A stretch of DNA of 64,000 bases, from assembly GCA_003315335.1 (NCBI GenBank), contig QNRL01000005.1:1-64000 (forward strand), given 5' to 3'. Each line of letters opens with the position of its first letter. Position 1 is the first letter of the stretch. A program made the position numbers and the translations under genes. Below the pieces are notes generated by a model. The model did no database searches, was not told the DNA's origin, and saw only the letters and a list, made by a program, of their open reading frames with translations. This document shows positions 11,660-22,387 of the stretch, piece after piece. Source of the stretch: Pseudocitrobacter faecalis. GTDB taxonomy: Bacteria; Pseudomonadota; Gammaproteobacteria; Enterobacterales; Enterobacteriaceae.

Positions 11660-12688
11660 TTATTGCTGACGAAGCTGAAGATCCAATGGCGTTTTGCTAG
11701 GCTCGCCGCCGATTTCACGCGCCAGTTTTGGCACCATATAACCGGAAATCAGTGTCAGAAGTTCGCGCATAATATGACGTGCTTCGTCATCGCTCACCAG
11801 GAAGTGGGCTGCGCCCTGCACTTTATCGAGAACGTGAAGGTAGTAAGGCATTACGCCCGCATCAAAAAGCGCGTTACTGAGGTCAGCAAGCGTTTGAGCA
11901 TGATTGTTCACGCCGCGTAGCAGCACGCTCTGGTTTAATAGCGTCACGCCTGCCTGACGTAAACGCCCCATTGCGGCACGAAACGCGTCGTCAATCTCTC
12001 TGGCATGGTTGATGTGATTCACCAGCAGGATTTGCAACCTACTTTGCGCAAAACTGGTAACCAGCGCATCGGTGATGCGTGCCGGAATAACAATCGGCAA
12101 GCGACTATGAATGCGCAGACGTTTTACATGCGGGAGAGCTTCCAGGTGCGTTATCAGCCACGCCAGTTCATGGTCTTTCGCCATTAGCGGGTCGCCGCCG
12201 GAGAAAATAATTTCGTCCAGCTCAGGATGCTGCGCAATGTAGTCGAGCGCGGCCTGCCAGTTGCGCTTGTTGCCCTGGTTTTCCGCATACGGGAAGTGAC
12301 GACGGAAGCAGTAACGGCAGTTCACCGCACAGCCGCCCTTGACCAGTAACAACGCACGATTGTGGTATTTATGCAGGAGCCCTGGTACCACGCTGTGCTG
12401 CTCTTCCAGCGGATCGGTCGAGAAACCGGGCGCGGTGACAAACTCGTCCTGCGCGGTTAAAACCTGACGCAATAACGGGTCATTTGGGTTACCTTTTTCC
12501 ATCCGGGCGATAAACGCGCGGGGAACGCGAAGCGGGAAAAGACGTTTCGCTTCTCTTCCTGCGAGCAATTTTTCATCAGCGTCTACATTTAAAAGACGTA
12601 ATAGTTCATCCGGATCGGTCACAACATCGGCAAGTTGCGATAACCAATCTTCTCTGGATGGGGTATTTAGGGTTACAATATGCGCCAT
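11660..12688 (-). CDS. epmB: EF-P beta-lysylation enzyme EpmB (lysine 2,3-aminomutase)
   Basis: 342 residues, the family length. EpmB is a radical-SAM, PLP-dependent aminomutase that turns (S)-alpha-lysine into (R)-beta-lysine, which EpmA attaches to EF-P. The radical-SAM cysteines are C120, C124 and C127 in [17 protein letters not shown], and the GGDPLM motif follows. It is divergent from efp, its final substrate, with only 40 nt between start codons, so the two probably share a control region. EpmA is encoded at 19666-20643. The gap 11461-11659 upstream of yjeJ is AT-rich and shows no gene. Confidence 0.97.
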   Translation of the reverse strand: MAHIVTLNTPSREDWLSQLADVVTDPDELLRLLNVDADEKLLAGREAKRLFPLRVPRAFIARMEKGNPNDPLLRQVLTAQDEFVTAPGFSTDPLEEQHSVVPGLLHKYHNRALLLVKGGCAVNCRYCFRRHFPYAENQGNKRNWQAALDYIAQHPELDEIIFSGGDPLMAKDHELAWLITHLEALPHVKRLRIHSRLPIVIPARITDALVTSFAQSRLQILLVNHINHAREIDDAFRAAMGRLRQAGVTLLNQSVLLRGVNNHAQTLADLSNALFDAGVMPYYLHVLDKVQGAAHFLVSDDEARHIMRELLTLISGYMVPKLAREIGGEPSKTPLDLQLRQQ

Positions 12689-12728
12689 TTTGTGGCTTAG
12701 CTACCATTTCACAATTTCAGAGGGCCTT

Positions 12729-13295
12729 ATGGCGACTTACTATAGCAACGATTTTCGTGCTGGTCTTAAAATCATGTTGGATGGCGAACCGTACGCGGTT
12801 GAATCCAGTGAATTCGTTAAACCAGGTAAAGGCCAGGCGTTTGCTCGCGTTAAACTGCGCCGCCTGCTGACCGGCACCCGTGTAGAGAAAACCTTCAAGT
12901 CTACTGACTCCGCTGAAGGTGCTGACGTTGTCGATATGAACCTGACTTACCTGTACAACGACGGTGAGTTCTGGCACTTCATGAACAACGAAACCTTCGA
13001 ACAGCTGTCTGCTGATGCAAAAGCGATTGGCGACAACGCAAAATGGCTGCTGGACCAGGCTGAATGCATCGTGACCCTGTGGAACGGCCAGCCTATCTCC
13101 GTGACCCCGCCGAACTTCGTTGAACTGGAAATCATTGAAACCGATCCAGGTCTGAAAGGCGACACTGCAGGCACTGGCGGCAAGCCGGCGACCCTGTCCA
13201 CTGGCGCAGTGGTTAAAGTTCCGCTGTTCGTTCAGATTGGCGAAGTGATCAAAGTGGATACCCGCTCTGGCGAATATGTATCCCGCGTGAAGTAA
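12729..13295 (+). CDS. efp: Translation elongation factor P
   Basis: 188 residues in three beta-barrel domains. EF-P binds ribosomes stalled on polyproline and speeds peptide-bond formation. The modified lysine is K34 in the loop [13 protein letters not shown], which receives beta-lysine from EpmA and is then hydroxylated. The ATG at 12729 ([12 protein letters not shown]) was chosen; an in-frame upstream extension to 12690 runs into the epmB promoter. The signature of the third domain ([14 protein letters not shown]) ends the protein. The window itself encodes polyproline targets such as AmiB. Confidence 0.98.
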   Translation: MATYYSNDFRAGLKIMLDGEPYAVESSEFVKPGKGQAFARVKLRRLLTGTRVEKTFKSTDSAEGADVVDMNLTYLYNDGEFWHFMNNETFEQLSADAKAIGDNAKWLLDQAECIVTLWNGQPISVTPPNFVELEIIETDPGLKGDTAGTGGKPATLSTGAVVKVPLFVQIGEVIKVDTRSGEYVSRVK

Positions 13296-13320
13296 TCCAT
13301 GTTATAAATGGATGAATGAG

Positions 13321-13341
13321 GGCGCAGCACCGCGCTGCGCC
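13321..13341 (+). terminator. Hairpin after efp
   Basis: GGCGCAGC and GCTGCGCC form an 8-bp stem with a 5-nt loop, 25 nt past efp and just before ecnA. There is no T-run, so it may only slow transcription or trim the 3' end. Confidence 0.45.
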
Positions 13342-13359
13342 TGATGATTTCAGGCAAGG

Positions 13360-13494
13360 ATGATGACACGTACCGTTAAAACACTTCTACTGTTGATTGT
13401 CGCTGGCACCCTGCTTAGCGGATGCAACACCGCGCGTGGCGTTGGTGAAGATATCAAAGATCTCGGCAGCATCATCTCTCACGCCGCCAGCTAA
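13360..13494 (+). CDS. ecnA: Entericidin A lipoprotein
   Basis: 44 residues. The signal peptide MMTRTVKTLLLLIVAGTLLSGC ends in lipobox LLSGC. The mature peptide is NTARGVGEDIKDLGSIISHAAS, the entericidin core (NTxRGxGEDI). In E. coli and Citrobacter the entericidin locus was described as a toxin-antidote lipoprotein pair, with EcnA as antidote and EcnB as the bacteriolytic member. Two adjacent ATG codons (13360, 13363) are possible starts; AAGG lies just before them at unusually short spacing. It stands head-to-tail with ecnB. Confidence 0.9.
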   Translation: MMTRTVKTLLLLIVAGTLLSGCNTARGVGEDIKDLGSIISHAAS

Positions 13495-13547
13495 CCTTCA
13501 TAATTCTTAAATCGCTCTCCTTTTCCGTCGAAGCGCGGGAATTTGTC

Positions 13548-13553
13548 TATGCT
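13548..13553 (+). promoter_or_regulatory. Probable sigma-S -10 element of ecnB
   Basis: TCTATGCTTAA carries the extended C-TATGCT-TAA form preferred by RpoS, 45 nt before the ecnB start. E. coli ecnB is known to be RpoS-induced in stationary phase. No good -35 box lies upstream, which also fits sigma-S. Confidence 0.5.
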
Positions 13554-13598
13554 TAACAGGCTACATGCATAAAACATTGACCATTAAAGGACGACATG

Positions 13599-13745
13599 AT
13601 GATTAAGAAAACAATTGCAGCGTTTTTTACCGTGGTAGTGCTTTCATCTGTACTGACGGCGTGTAATACAACGCGCGGCGTTGGCGAAGATATTTCTGAT
13701 GGTGGCAATGCGATTTCCGGTGCGGCCACTAAAGCTCAGCAGTAA
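13599..13745 (+). CDS. ecnB: Entericidin B lipoprotein
   Basis: 48 residues: signal [22 protein letters not shown] with lipobox LTAC, then the mature peptide [26 protein letters not shown]. The mature parts of EcnA and EcnB share NTxRGVGEDI and look like an old tandem duplication. EcnB is the bacteriolytic partner in the described entericidin system. The ATG at 13599 was chosen for AAAGGA spacing; one ATG codon earlier is possible. A strong hairpin follows the gene. Confidence 0.93.
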   Translation: MIKKTIAAFFTVVVLSSVLTACNTTRGVGEDISDGGNAISGAATKAQQ

Positions 13746-13758
13746 TTTGCACTCCTGG

Positions 13759-13787
13759 GCGGTACGGTGATGACCTCACCGTACCGC
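13759..13787 (+). terminator. ecnB terminator
   Basis: GCGGTACGGTGA and TCACCGTACCGC form a perfect 12-bp stem around a 5-nt loop, followed by TCTTCCTGTTT. Confidence 0.85.
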
Positions 13788-13841
13788 TCTTCCTGTTTGA
13801 TCCTCGCGTTATCGATTGATAAAATATCCACTCACCATCGC

Positions 13842-13888
13842 CTTGCGGGACGACCCGTAAGCGCCTCTTTTTCATCGGGGACGGCCCC
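13842..13888 (+). ncRNA. Guanidine-II (mini-ykkC) riboswitch
   Basis: There are two hairpins in tandem. P1 is CTTGCGGG/CCCGTAAG with loop ACGA (13842-13861), and P2 is GGGG/CCCC with loop ACGG (13877-13888). Two stems with ACGR tetraloops a short distance apart define the guanidine-II class, which binds free guanidine and turns on translation by exposing the ribosome-binding site. Here GGAG lies at 13897-13900, 9 nt after P2 and just before gdx, a guanidinium exporter. Motif and gene agree. Confidence 0.92.
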
Positions 13889-13906
13889 ATTTCTCTGGAG
13901 CCTGTT

Positions 13907-14224
13907 ATGTCCTGGATTATTCTTCTTATCGCGGGTTTACTCGAAGTGGTGTGGGCGGTTGGCCTGAAATACACGCATGGCTTCAGCCGCCTGACGCCAA
14001 GCGTTATCACCATTGCGGCAATGATTGTCAGTATGGCGTTGCTATCGTGGGCGATGAAAAGCCTGCCGGTCGGTACGGCTTATGCGGTCTGGACGGGTAT
14101 CGGCGCGGTGGGGGCTGCCATTACCGGTATTCTCCTGCTGGGTGAATCGGCAAGCCCCATGCGTCTGGCGAGCCTGGGGCTGATTGTTGCTGGCATTATC
14201 GGTTTGAAACTCAGCACCCATTAA
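13907..14224 (+). CDS. gdx: Guanidinium exporter Gdx (SugE)
   Basis: 105 residues and four membrane helices; small multidrug resistance family. Gdx is a dual-topology homodimer that exchanges guanidinium for protons at the inner membrane. The key glutamate is Glu13 in the first helix ([19 protein letters not shown]). The signature [14 protein letters not shown] in helix 3 marks the Gdx/SugE subtype rather than EmrE. It is controlled by the riboswitch directly upstream. Its stop codon overlaps the blc stop codon on the other strand by 3 to 4 nt. Confidence 0.96.
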   Translation: MSWIILLIAGLLEVVWAVGLKYTHGFSRLTPSVITIAAMIVSMALLSWAMKSLPVGTAYAVWTGIGAVGAAITGILLLGESASPMRLASLGLIVAGIIGLKLSTH

Positions 14225-14751
14225 TGGGGTTGTTTGACCCAAATTAGCTTACTGACATCAAAACCTTGCCGGGTTGCGACGGCCAGCATTTGCTGTTTCA
14301 TCTCTTCAGAAATGGTCGGTGTGCGTGAGAGTATCCACAGATAGTCGCGATCCGGCCCGCAAACCAACGCGTGACGATACTCTTTATCGAGTGCAATCAC
14401 GTTATAGCCGCCATAGAAGGGGCCGAAGAACGATACCTTCAGGGCCGCACGATTTGGATCGCCCGTAAAATAGGCTTTCCCCTCGGTTTTCTGCCACATT
14501 GCCCGATCCGGGTTATAGCCTTTATTCGTCACATTCAGGCCGCCGTCATCACGCAGACGATAGGTTGCGGTGACCTGTTCCAGCCCGCGTTCAAATCGGT
14601 GATCAAATCGGGCAATCTCGTACCATGTGCCGAGATAGCGAGTTGCATCAAATGGAGTTACGACAGTAACGCCTTTCGGCGGTGTCGGGGAGCTGCAGGC
14701 AACCACCAAAAATGCGGCGGTGACGGCGGCGACAACGGGCAGGATGCGCAT
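14221..14751 (-). CDS. blc: Outer-membrane lipocalin Blc
   Basis: 176 residues. The signal peptide ends in lipobox LVVAC with the lipid cysteine at residue 19, followed by SS, so outer-membrane anchoring is expected. The lipocalin signature [28 protein letters not shown] region (here beginning [13 protein letters not shown]) and the [17 protein letters not shown] strand are intact. Blc binds lysophospholipids and is RpoS-induced in E. coli. In enterobacteria it lies next to ampC, as here. It converges on gdx with overlapping stop codons and no room for a separate terminator. Confidence 0.96.
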   Translation of the reverse strand: MRILPVVAAVTAAFLVVACSSPTPPKGVTVVTPFDATRYLGTWYEIARFDHRFERGLEQVTATYRLRDDGGLNVTNKGYNPDRAMWQKTEGKAYFTGDPNRAALKVSFFGPFYGGYNVIALDKEYRHALVCGPDRDYLWILSRTPTISEEMKQQMLAVATRQGFDVSKLIWVKQPH

Positions 14752-14812
14752 AGGAGTTTCCTTACTGGTTTTTTGTTAAGTGTAGATGACAGCAGGAAAA
14801 TCGAGAGAGAAT

Positions 14813-14830
14813 GGCCTGCCGAAACAGGCC
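14813..14830. terminator. Hairpin between ampC and blc
   Basis: GGCCTG and CAGGCC form a 6-bp stem with a CCGAAA loop just past the ampC stop. It is preceded by A-rich rather than followed by T-rich sequence on the minus strand, so it is a weak terminator candidate. Confidence 0.4.
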
Positions 14831-14839
14831 AAAAATCAC

Positions 14840-16039
<1,200 letters not shown>

Positions 16040-16042
16040 TCA

Positions 16043-16402
16043 TCAGATAGTGACGATACCAATCAGCGTCACAACCGTCAGAATAGCAGCCAGGCCGTAG
16101 AAAACCCACTTTCCGCTTGGAACGTGAATTTTCAGATCGTGCATCGCGTGGTGAATACGGTGTAAACCGCACCACAGCGGCAGCACAATCATCAGGAACA
16201 GAAACGCACGGCCAATAAAGCTCTGTGCAAAGGCCAGCACACGCTCATAGCTCAGCGCATCGCCCGGGAACAGCCCCAGCGGAAGCATGATACCAACCAG
16301 CAGGACAATCACCGGCGCGACGATCGCGCCCCACATTCCACCTGCGCCAAACAGGCCCCAGAATACCGGTTCGTCAGAACGTTTTGGATTTGGATTAATC
16401 AC
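16043..16402 (-). CDS. frdD: Fumarate reductase subunit D (membrane anchor)
   Basis: 119 residues with three membrane helices. FrdD and FrdC anchor the FrdAB catalytic dimer to the inner membrane and carry the menaquinol sites. The conserved stretch [39 protein letters not shown] is present in the second half. The start is GTG at 16402 ([12 protein letters not shown]), which gives the family length; the upstream ATG in frame adds ten unconserved residues inside the frdC end region. The ampC promoter is embedded in its last codons. Confidence 0.96.
   Translation of the reverse strand: MINPNPKRSDEPVFWGLFGAGGMWGAIVAPVIVLLVGIMLPLGLFPGDALSYERVLAFAQSFIGRAFLFLMIVLPLWCGLHRIHHAMHDLKIHVPSGKWVFYGLAAILTVVTLIGIVTI
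16047..16074 (-). promoter_or_regulatory. ampC promoter inside the frdD 3' end
   Basis: TTGTGA (16074-16069) and CACTAT (16052-16047) are spaced by 16 nt and lie in the last codons of frdD. From memory, the E. coli wild-type boxes at this place are TTGTCA and TACAAT with the same 16-nt spacing. Both boxes here are further from the sigma-70 consensus, which predicts low basal expression. The boundaries are inferred by alignment to the E. coli promoter. Confidence 0.65.
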
Positions 16403-16412
16403 CCTGGCCTCC

Positions 16413-16808
16413 TTACCAGAACAGTGCCACAAACAGCACGACCACGGTGACGAGAGCCGTCACCACCCAGAGCCCTTTGATAATGGGCTCTGGCCCCATT
16501 TTTGCGTCTTTTACAATAATATTGGCGGCTTTCGGCGCTAGTTCAAACCAGGTTTTGGTATGCAGCAGCGCGCCCGCGAGGGTGATCAGATTCAGAATCA
16601 CCACAATCGGGTTTTGCAGGAAACTGACAAAGTTTGCCCAGGACTCAGGCCCATGCTTCAGCGAAAAAAGGCCGCAAATCAGCAAAATGCTGAACCAGAC
16701 AACGGTTACCGCCGTTCCTTCACGCAGCATATAGAAGCGATAAAACGGCAGATTTTTCCACCAGGTGGACGGCATTGGCCGCACATAGGGTTTGCGTTTA
16801 GTCGTCAT
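16413..16808 (-). CDS. frdC: Fumarate reductase subunit C (membrane anchor)
   Basis: 131 residues, equal to E. coli FrdC. Three membrane helices follow an N-terminal cytoplasmic segment ([34 protein letters not shown] begins the protein). The glutamate of the quinone pocket is in MLREGT, and the [12 protein letters not shown] loop is typical. It lies 10 nt from both frdB and frdD in the frdABCD operon. Confidence 0.97.
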   Translation of the reverse strand: MTTKRKPYVRPMPSTWWKNLPFYRFYMLREGTAVTVVWFSILLICGLFSLKHGPESWANFVSFLQNPIVVILNLITLAGALLHTKTWFELAPKAANIIVKDAKMGPEPIIKGLWVVTALVTVVVLFVALFW

Positions 16809-16818
16809 GATGCACTCC

Positions 16819-17553
16819 TTAGCGTGGTTTCAGGGTAGCGATAAGAAAGTCTTTCGAGCTTTCCACTTTACCCTGCTGAATGGCCGCTGCCGGGTCGACG
16901 TGTTTCGGGCACACTTCGGAGCAGTAACCGACGAAGGTACAGGACCAGACGCCATTCTGGCCGTTCAGCTGCGTCATACGTTCTTTCTTCCCGTGATCGC
17001 GGCTGTCTTCGTTATAGCGGTGCGCCAGCGTAATGGCGGCAGGGCCGATAAACTCAGGATTCAGACCAAACTGCGGGCAGGCTGCGTAGCACAGGCCACA
17101 GTTAATGCAGCCAGAGAACTGATGATACTTCGCCATCTGCGCCGGTGTCTGGTTATTCGGGCCCTGATCCGGCGTACGCGAGTTGCCGATGATGTATGGC
17201 TTAATGGCTTCCAGACTTTCGATAAAGTGCGTCATATCGACGATCAGATCGCGCTCGATCGGGAAATTGCCCAGCGCCTCAACCTTAATGCCTTTCGTGT
17301 AATCGCGCAGGAAGGTCTTACAGGCCAGCTTCGGCACTTTATTGACCATCATGCCGCAGGAACCACAAATCGCCATGCGGCAGGACCAGCGATAGCTTAA
17401 ATCGGGCGCCAGGTTATCTTTGATGTAGCCCAACGCATCCAACAGCGAAGTGGTTTCATCATAAGGCACTTCATAAAATTCGCTGTGCGGCGCGGAGTCC
17501 ACTTCCGGGTTATAGCGCACCACTTCGATTTTCAGGTTATGCATCTCAGCCAT
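16819..17553 (-). CDS. frdB: Fumarate reductase iron-sulfur subunit
   Basis: 244 residues. FrdB passes electrons from menaquinol, bound by FrdCD, to the flavin of FrdA. The N-terminal plant-type ferredoxin domain binds 2Fe-2S ([13 protein letters not shown] plus a later cysteine). The C-terminal domain carries the 4Fe-4S motif [12 protein letters not shown] and the 3Fe-4S motif ending [12 protein letters not shown]. The ATG at 17553 ([17 protein letters not shown]) overlaps the frdA end by 8 nt, which supports translational coupling. An upstream in-frame ATG lies inside frdA and is rejected. Confidence 0.98.
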   Translation of the reverse strand: MAEMHNLKIEVVRYNPEVDSAPHSEFYEVPYDETTSLLDALGYIKDNLAPDLSYRWSCRMAICGSCGMMVNKVPKLACKTFLRDYTKGIKVEALGNFPIERDLIVDMTHFIESLEAIKPYIIGNSRTPDQGPNNQTPAQMAKYHQFSGCINCGLCYAACPQFGLNPEFIGPAAITLAHRYNEDSRDHGKKERMTQLNGQNGVWSCTFVGYCSEVCPKHVDPAAAIQQGKVESSKDFLIATLKPR

Positions 17554-19336
17554 TCGCTTTCTCCTTTTTATCGGCTGCTTCAGCTTCGCCACCGTAGACA
17601 CGCTTGGCTGGCGGCAACGTGGTGATTTTCACATCGCTGTAGTCCAGACGCGTGGTGCCGTCGGCATCGCGGAAAGCAAGCGTATGCTTGAGGAAGTTGA
17701 CGTCATCGCGCTCGGTGCAGCCTTCGTCCAGACGCTGGTGCGCGCCGCGGGACTCTTTACGCGCCATGGCCGAGTGCGCCATACATTCGGCGACATTCAA
17801 ACCGTGGCCCAGCTCAATGGTGTAGAGCAGGTCAGTATTGAACACGCTGGAGGTATCGGTGATACGTACGCGTTTGAAGCGTTCCTGCAGCTCGGCCAGC
17901 TTATCGATGGTTTTCTGCATCAATTCCGGCGTACGGTAGATACCGCAGCCTTCTTCCATCGACAGACCCATTTCGTCGCGGATCTTCGACCAGTTTTCGC
18001 TACCTTCCTGATTAACCAGCGCTTTCAGGCGGCTTTCGACGTCAGCAACCTGAGCGTCCAGCGCGGCGTTGTTGGCTTCGCCTGCGGTTGCGGCGCGTTC
18101 CATTGCCTGTTCGCCCGCCATGCGACCAAAGACCACCAGTTCAGCCAGCGAGTTGGAACCCAGACGGTTTGCGCCATGCAGGCCGACAGAGGAGCATTCG
18201 CCCACCGCAAACAGCCCTTTGATGCGGGTTTCACACTGCTGATCGGTTTCGATACCGCCCATGGTGTAGTGCGCGGTCGGACGCACCGGAATCGGCTCTT
18301 TCACCGGATCGACGCCCACGTACGCTTTCGCCAGTTCGCAGATGAACGGTAGGCGTTCCAGTAGTTTTTTCTCGCCCAGATGACGCAGGTCGAGATAAAC
18401 CACATCGCCACGCGGTGTGGAGATAGTGTTGCCTTTACGCCACTCGTGCCAGAAGGCCTGAGAAACTTTGTCGCGCGGACCCAGTTCCATATATTTGTTT
18501 TTCGGCTCGCCCAGCGGGGTTTCCGGGCCCATACCGTAATCCTGCAGATAACGGTAGCCGTTTTTGTTGACCAGAATACCGCCTTCACCACGGCAGCCTT
18601 CGGTCATCAGGATACCTGAACCCGGCAGGCCGGTTGGGTGATACTGAACGAATTCCATATCACGCAGAGGAATGCCATGGCTCAGCGCCATACCCATGCC
18701 GTCGCCGGTGACGATGCCACCGTTGGTGTTGTAGCGATAGACGCGGCCCGCGCCGCCGGTCGCCATCACCACCGCGTTGGCGCGAATCTGCACCAGCGTA
18801 CCTTCCATCATATTCATCGCGACCAGGCCGCGGGCGTGGCCATCATCGACCAGAATATCGAGGACGAAATGTTCATCAAAGCGTTGAATTTGCGGGAATT
18901 GCAAAGAGGTCTGGAAGAGGGTGTGAAGCATGTGGAAGCCGGTCTTATCGGCGGCGAACCACGTACGTTCAATTTTCATTCCCCCGAAGCGGCGCACGTT
19001 CACGCTGCCGTCCGGACGACGGCTCCACGGACAGCCCCATTGCTCAAGCTGGGTCATCTCTGTCGGGCAGTGATGGACGAAGTAGTCCACGACATCCTGT
19101 TCACAGAGCCAGTCCCCGCCGGCGACGGTGTCGTGAAAATGGTATTCAAAGCTATCGTGATCCTGTGCGACGGCTGCGGAACCGCCTTCAGCCGCAACGG
19201 TGTGGCTGCGCATCGGATAAACTTTTGAGATTAAAGCTATTTTGGCGTTTGGATTAGCTTGCGCCGCGGCGATGGCTGCTCGTAGACCAGCTCCGCCAGC
19301 ACCTATAATGGCAAGATCGGCTTGAAAGGTTTGCAC
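17546..19336 (-). CDS. frdA: Fumarate reductase flavoprotein subunit
   Basis: 596 residues, a few shorter than E. coli FrdA at the C-terminus. It reduces fumarate to succinate in anaerobic respiration, on the cytoplasmic face of the membrane. The FAD-binding start [12 protein letters not shown], the covalent-FAD histidine H45 in [10 protein letters not shown], and the catalytic region with [12 protein letters not shown] and [13 protein letters not shown] are intact. It is the first gene of frdABCD and probably FNR-activated from the site at 19476. Together with aspA and dcuA in this window it completes an aspartate-to-succinate route. Confidence 0.98.
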   Translation of the reverse strand: MQTFQADLAIIGAGGAGLRAAIAAAQANPNAKIALISKVYPMRSHTVAAEGGSAAVAQDHDSFEYHFHDTVAGGDWLCEQDVVDYFVHHCPTEMTQLEQWGCPWSRRPDGSVNVRRFGGMKIERTWFAADKTGFHMLHTLFQTSLQFPQIQRFDEHFVLDILVDDGHARGLVAMNMMEGTLVQIRANAVVMATGGAGRVYRYNTNGGIVTGDGMGMALSHGIPLRDMEFVQYHPTGLPGSGILMTEGCRGEGGILVNKNGYRYLQDYGMGPETPLGEPKNKYMELGPRDKVSQAFWHEWRKGNTISTPRGDVVYLDLRHLGEKKLLERLPFICELAKAYVGVDPVKEPIPVRPTAHYTMGGIETDQQCETRIKGLFAVGECSSVGLHGANRLGSNSLAELVVFGRMAGEQAMERAATAGEANNAALDAQVADVESRLKALVNQEGSENWSKIRDEMGLSMEEGCGIYRTPELMQKTIDKLAELQERFKRVRITDTSSVFNTDLLYTIELGHGLNVAECMAHSAMARKESRGAHQRLDEGCTERDDVNFLKHTLAFRDADGTTRLDYSDVKITTLPPAKRVYGGEAEAADKKEKANG

Positions 19337-19665
19337 GACATTCCTCCAGATTATTGTTATTCCGCACTCGCTCTAAGCAAAAGGTAGTTCACCTGATTAC
19401 GACTCGCTATGGCGGAAACGTTTCCACTGCTCCTTTATGGGTAAAGCAGTATACCCGTAGAAATCTGAGGGAAATTTGATGTGTTCGATTATTTTTGAGT
19501 CTGATAGCCCCGAATCATCACTAATTATGATTAATTTAATTACTAAACTACCCCTTGCTACTCCCTTGCGCCGACTGACCACGCTAATAATTTCCGCACA
19601 AAATTTGTCTCGTTGACAGGTTACGAGTAGACTTCGTGCCCTTGTTTGAATCTGGAGAAAAAACC
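19337..19665. promoter_or_regulatory. Divergent frdA-epmA control region with FNR-type site
   Basis: 329 nt without a gene. TTGAT-gtgt-TCGAT at 19476-19489 has one good and one poor FNR half site, about 140 nt before frdA. From memory, E. coli frdA has a similarly imperfect site (TTGAC-N4-TCGAT) in the corresponding place. The epmA side ends with a TCTGGAG ribosome-binding site. A possible start of an ORF on the minus strand here has no support. Confidence 0.6.
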
Positions 19666-20643
19666 ATGAGCGAGACGGCAACCTGGCAGCCGAGCGCATC
19701 CATCCCTAACCTGTTAAAACGCGCGGCTGTGATGACGGAAATTCGTCGTTTCTTTGCTGACCGCGGCGTGCTTGAGGTGGAAACGCCCTGTATGAGCCAG
19801 GCTACGGTAACTGATGTCCATCTGGTGCCGTTTGAGACTCGCTTTGTGGGCCCGGGGCATTCTCAGGGCGTGAATCTCTATCTGATGACCAGCCCGGAAT
19901 ACCACATGAAGCGTCTGCTGGCGGCAGGTTGTGGCCCGGTTTTCCAGTTGTGCAGAAGCTTCCGTAATGAAGAAATGGGGCGTCACCACAACCCGGAATT
20001 CACCATGCTTGAGTGGTACCGTCCGCATTTTGATATGTACCGACTCATCAACGAGGTGGATGATTTGCTGCAACAGGTACTGGAGTGCCAGCCAGCGGAA
20101 AGCCTCTCTTATCAACAGGCATTCCAGCGCCATCTGGAAATTGACCCGCTTTCTGCCGATAAAACGCTGCTGCGTGAGGTGGCTGCAAAATTGGATCTCA
20201 GCAACGTTGCCGATGCAGAAGAAGACCGGGATACCCTGTTACAGCTGCTGTTTGCCTTCGGCGTAGAGCCGCACATCGGGAAAGATCGTCCGACTTTTGT
20301 TTACCACTTCCCGGCAAGCCAGGCGTCTCTGGCGCAAATCAGCGCTGAAGATCACCGTGTGGCGGAACGTTTCGAGGTCTACTTCAAAGGTATGGAGCTG
20401 GCGAACGGTTTCCATGAACTGACCGACGCGCGTGAACAGCAGCAGCGTTTCGAGCAGGATAACCGTAAGCGCGCCGCGCGCGGTCTGCCGCAGCAGCCTA
20501 TCGATCAGAACCTGCTGGATGCGTTAGCCGCTGGTCTGCCTGATTGTTCTGGCGTAGCGTTGGGTGTCGATCGTCTGGTGATGCTGGCGCTGGACGCGGA
20601 GCAAATTGCCGACGTTATCGCCTTTACGGTCGATCGCGCCTGA
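19666..20643 (+). CDS. epmA: EF-P-(R)-beta-lysine ligase EpmA
   Basis: 325 residues. EpmA (also PoxA, GenX, YjeA) resembles the catalytic core of class II lysyl-tRNA synthetase but charges EF-P Lys34 with beta-lysine instead of a tRNA. Class II motif 2 is seen in [28 protein letters not shown], and motif 3 in [14 protein letters not shown]. There is no tRNA anticodon-binding domain, which separates it from LysS. The ATG at 19666 ([17 protein letters not shown]) was chosen; an in-frame ATG 30 nt upstream lies before the TCTGGAG ribosome-binding site. It works with epmB and efp at 11.7-13.3 kb. Confidence 0.97.
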   Translation: MSETATWQPSASIPNLLKRAAVMTEIRRFFADRGVLEVETPCMSQATVTDVHLVPFETRFVGPGHSQGVNLYLMTSPEYHMKRLLAAGCGPVFQLCRSFRNEEMGRHHNPEFTMLEWYRPHFDMYRLINEVDDLLQQVLECQPAESLSYQQAFQRHLEIDPLSADKTLLREVAAKLDLSNVADAEEDRDTLLQLLFAFGVEPHIGKDRPTFVYHFPASQASLAQISAEDHRVAERFEVYFKGMELANGFHELTDAREQQQRFEQDNRKRAARGLPQQPIDQNLLDALAAGLPDCSGVALGVDRLVMLALDAEQIADVIAFTVDRA

Positions 20644-20650
20644 TATCTCT

Positions 20651-20681
20651 GCGCGGCTATCCCGGTAAAACATAGCCGCGC
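20651..20681 (+). terminator. Hairpin after epmA
   Basis: GCGCGGCTAT and ATAGCCGCGC form a perfect 10-bp stem with an 11-nt loop, 7 nt past epmA. There is no strong T-run. The remaining 200 nt to yjeM are AT-rich without a clear element. Confidence 0.6.
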
Positions 20682-20877
20682 ATTATTGAATCAGCTTGTT
20701 GTATTCATCCTGTTTAGTTAATGTAACTAACGTTGCTCTTTTTTACAGACTTTCCTTCGTTATCCGCCAATATTGTCACAATAATAATCTGGTTTTTTGC
20801 TACTATCCGCGCTTTCTTCCCTGCCAGTCGGCGTGGGATAACGTGATTTGCGTTATGACTCTTTTTGGAACGGCAAG

Positions 20878-22380
20878 ATGAACCAGTCTCTAAAAAAGAT
20901 GAGCCTCACCGGGCTTATTCTGATGATCTTTACGTCGGTGTTTGGCTTTGCCAATAGCCCGTCGGCATTCTATTTAATGGGCTACAGCGCCGCGCCTTTT
21001 TATATTCTCTCGGCACTCTTCTTCTTTATTCCTTTTGCACTCATGATGGCGGAAATGGGCTCGGCGTACCGCAAGGAAGAGGGCGGTATTTATTCGTGGA
21101 TGAATAACAGCGTAGGGCCACGCTTCGCCTTCATTGGTACCTTTATGTGGTTCTCGTCCTATGTGGTCTGGATGGTCAGTACTGCGGCGAAAGTGTGGGT
21201 GCCATTTTCCACCTTCATGTGCGGCTCGGATCAAACTCAGGTGTGGGCTTTCGCTGGCCTGACGCCTACACAAGCTGTCGGCATTTTGGCGGTATGCTGG
21301 ATGTTACTGGTGACGTTTGTTGCCTCCCGCGGGATCAATAAAATCGCCAAAATAACTGCCGTTGGTGGGATTTCAGTGATGTGCCTGAACCTGGTGCTGT
21401 TGGTCGTGAGTATCATCATTCTGGCGCTAAATGGCGGAAACTTTGCCGAACCGATTAACTTCGTCGCCTCGCCGAACCCCGGCTACCAGTCTGGTCTGGC
21501 GATGCTGTCTTTTGTGGTCTTTGCCATCTTTGCCTACGGCGGTATCGAAGCCGTCGGTGGGCTGGTGGATAAAACCGAAAACCCGGAGAAGAACTTCGCA
21601 AAAGGCATTATCTTCGCGGCGATTGTTATCTCTATCGGCTACGCGCTGGCGATCGTTCTGTGGGGCGTGAGCACCAACTGGCAGGCGGTGTTGAGTAATC
21701 GTGCCACCAACCTTGGTAATATTACCTATGTGCTGATGCATAGCCTGGGCGAAACGCTCGGGCATGCGCTGGGGTTAACTCCAGAGGCGACTACTTCACT
21801 TGGAATAGGGTTTGCGCGCATTACTGGCCTGTCGATGTTCCTCGCGTATACCGGTGCGTTCTTCACCCTGATCTACTCGCCGCTGAAAGCCATCGTGCAG
21901 GGCACACCAAAAGCCCTGTGGCCGACCTCCATCACGCGTCTGAACGCGAGCGGTATGCCGGAAACCGCAATGTGGGCGCAGTGTGGTCTGGTCTGTCTGT
22001 TTATCCTGCTGGTATCGTTTGGCGGTGATACGGCTTCCGCGTTCTATAACAAACTGACGCTGATGGCGAACGTCTCGATGACCCTGCCGTATCTCTTCCT
22101 TGCTCTGGCATTCCCGTTCTTCAAAGCGAAAACCGATCTGGAAAGACCGTTCGTTATCTTTCAAACGCGTGCTTCTGCACTGGTCGCCACCGTAGTCGTG
22201 GTGTTGATCGTGTCGTTTGCCAACATCTTCACCGTTATCCAACCGGTGATTGAAGCGAATGACTGGAGCAGTGCTCTGTGGATGATTGGCGGGCCGATCT
22301 TCTTCTCGCTGATGGCGATGGGGATTTATGAGAATTATCGTCGCCGGACGGCGAATGCGCCTGAGTTGGCAATGGAGTAA
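20878..22380 (+). CDS. yjeM: APC-superfamily amino acid transporter YjeM
   Basis: 500 residues, the E. coli YjeM length, with about twelve membrane helices. The glutamate:GABA antiporter-like branch of the APC superfamily is indicated by the N-terminal KKMSLTGLILMIFTSVFGFANSPSAFYLMG-type start, the MMAEMGSAYRKEEGGIYSWMNNS loop and the FAYGGIEAVGGLVDKTENPEKNF motif. The substrate is not established. The ATG at 20878 (MNQSLKKMSLTG) was chosen with GGAA upstream; an upstream in-frame ATG adds ten unconserved residues. It is followed by a perfect 15-bp inverted repeat. Confidence 0.92.
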   Translation: MNQSLKKMSLTGLILMIFTSVFGFANSPSAFYLMGYSAAPFYILSALFFFIPFALMMAEMGSAYRKEEGGIYSWMNNSVGPRFAFIGTFMWFSSYVVWMVSTAAKVWVPFSTFMCGSDQTQVWAFAGLTPTQAVGILAVCWMLLVTFVASRGINKIAKITAVGGISVMCLNLVLLVVSIIILALNGGNFAEPINFVASPNPGYQSGLAMLSFVVFAIFAYGGIEAVGGLVDKTENPEKNFAKGIIFAAIVISIGYALAIVLWGVSTNWQAVLSNRATNLGNITYVLMHSLGETLGHALGLTPEATTSLGIGFARITGLSMFLAYTGAFFTLIYSPLKAIVQGTPKALWPTSITRLNASGMPETAMWAQCGLVCLFILLVSFGGDTASAFYNKLTLMANVSMTLPYLFLALAFPFFKAKTDLERPFVIFQTRASALVATVVVVLIVSFANIFTVIQPVIEANDWSSALWMIGGPIFFSLMAMGIYENYRRRTANAPELAME

Positions 22381-22387
22381 CTGACTG

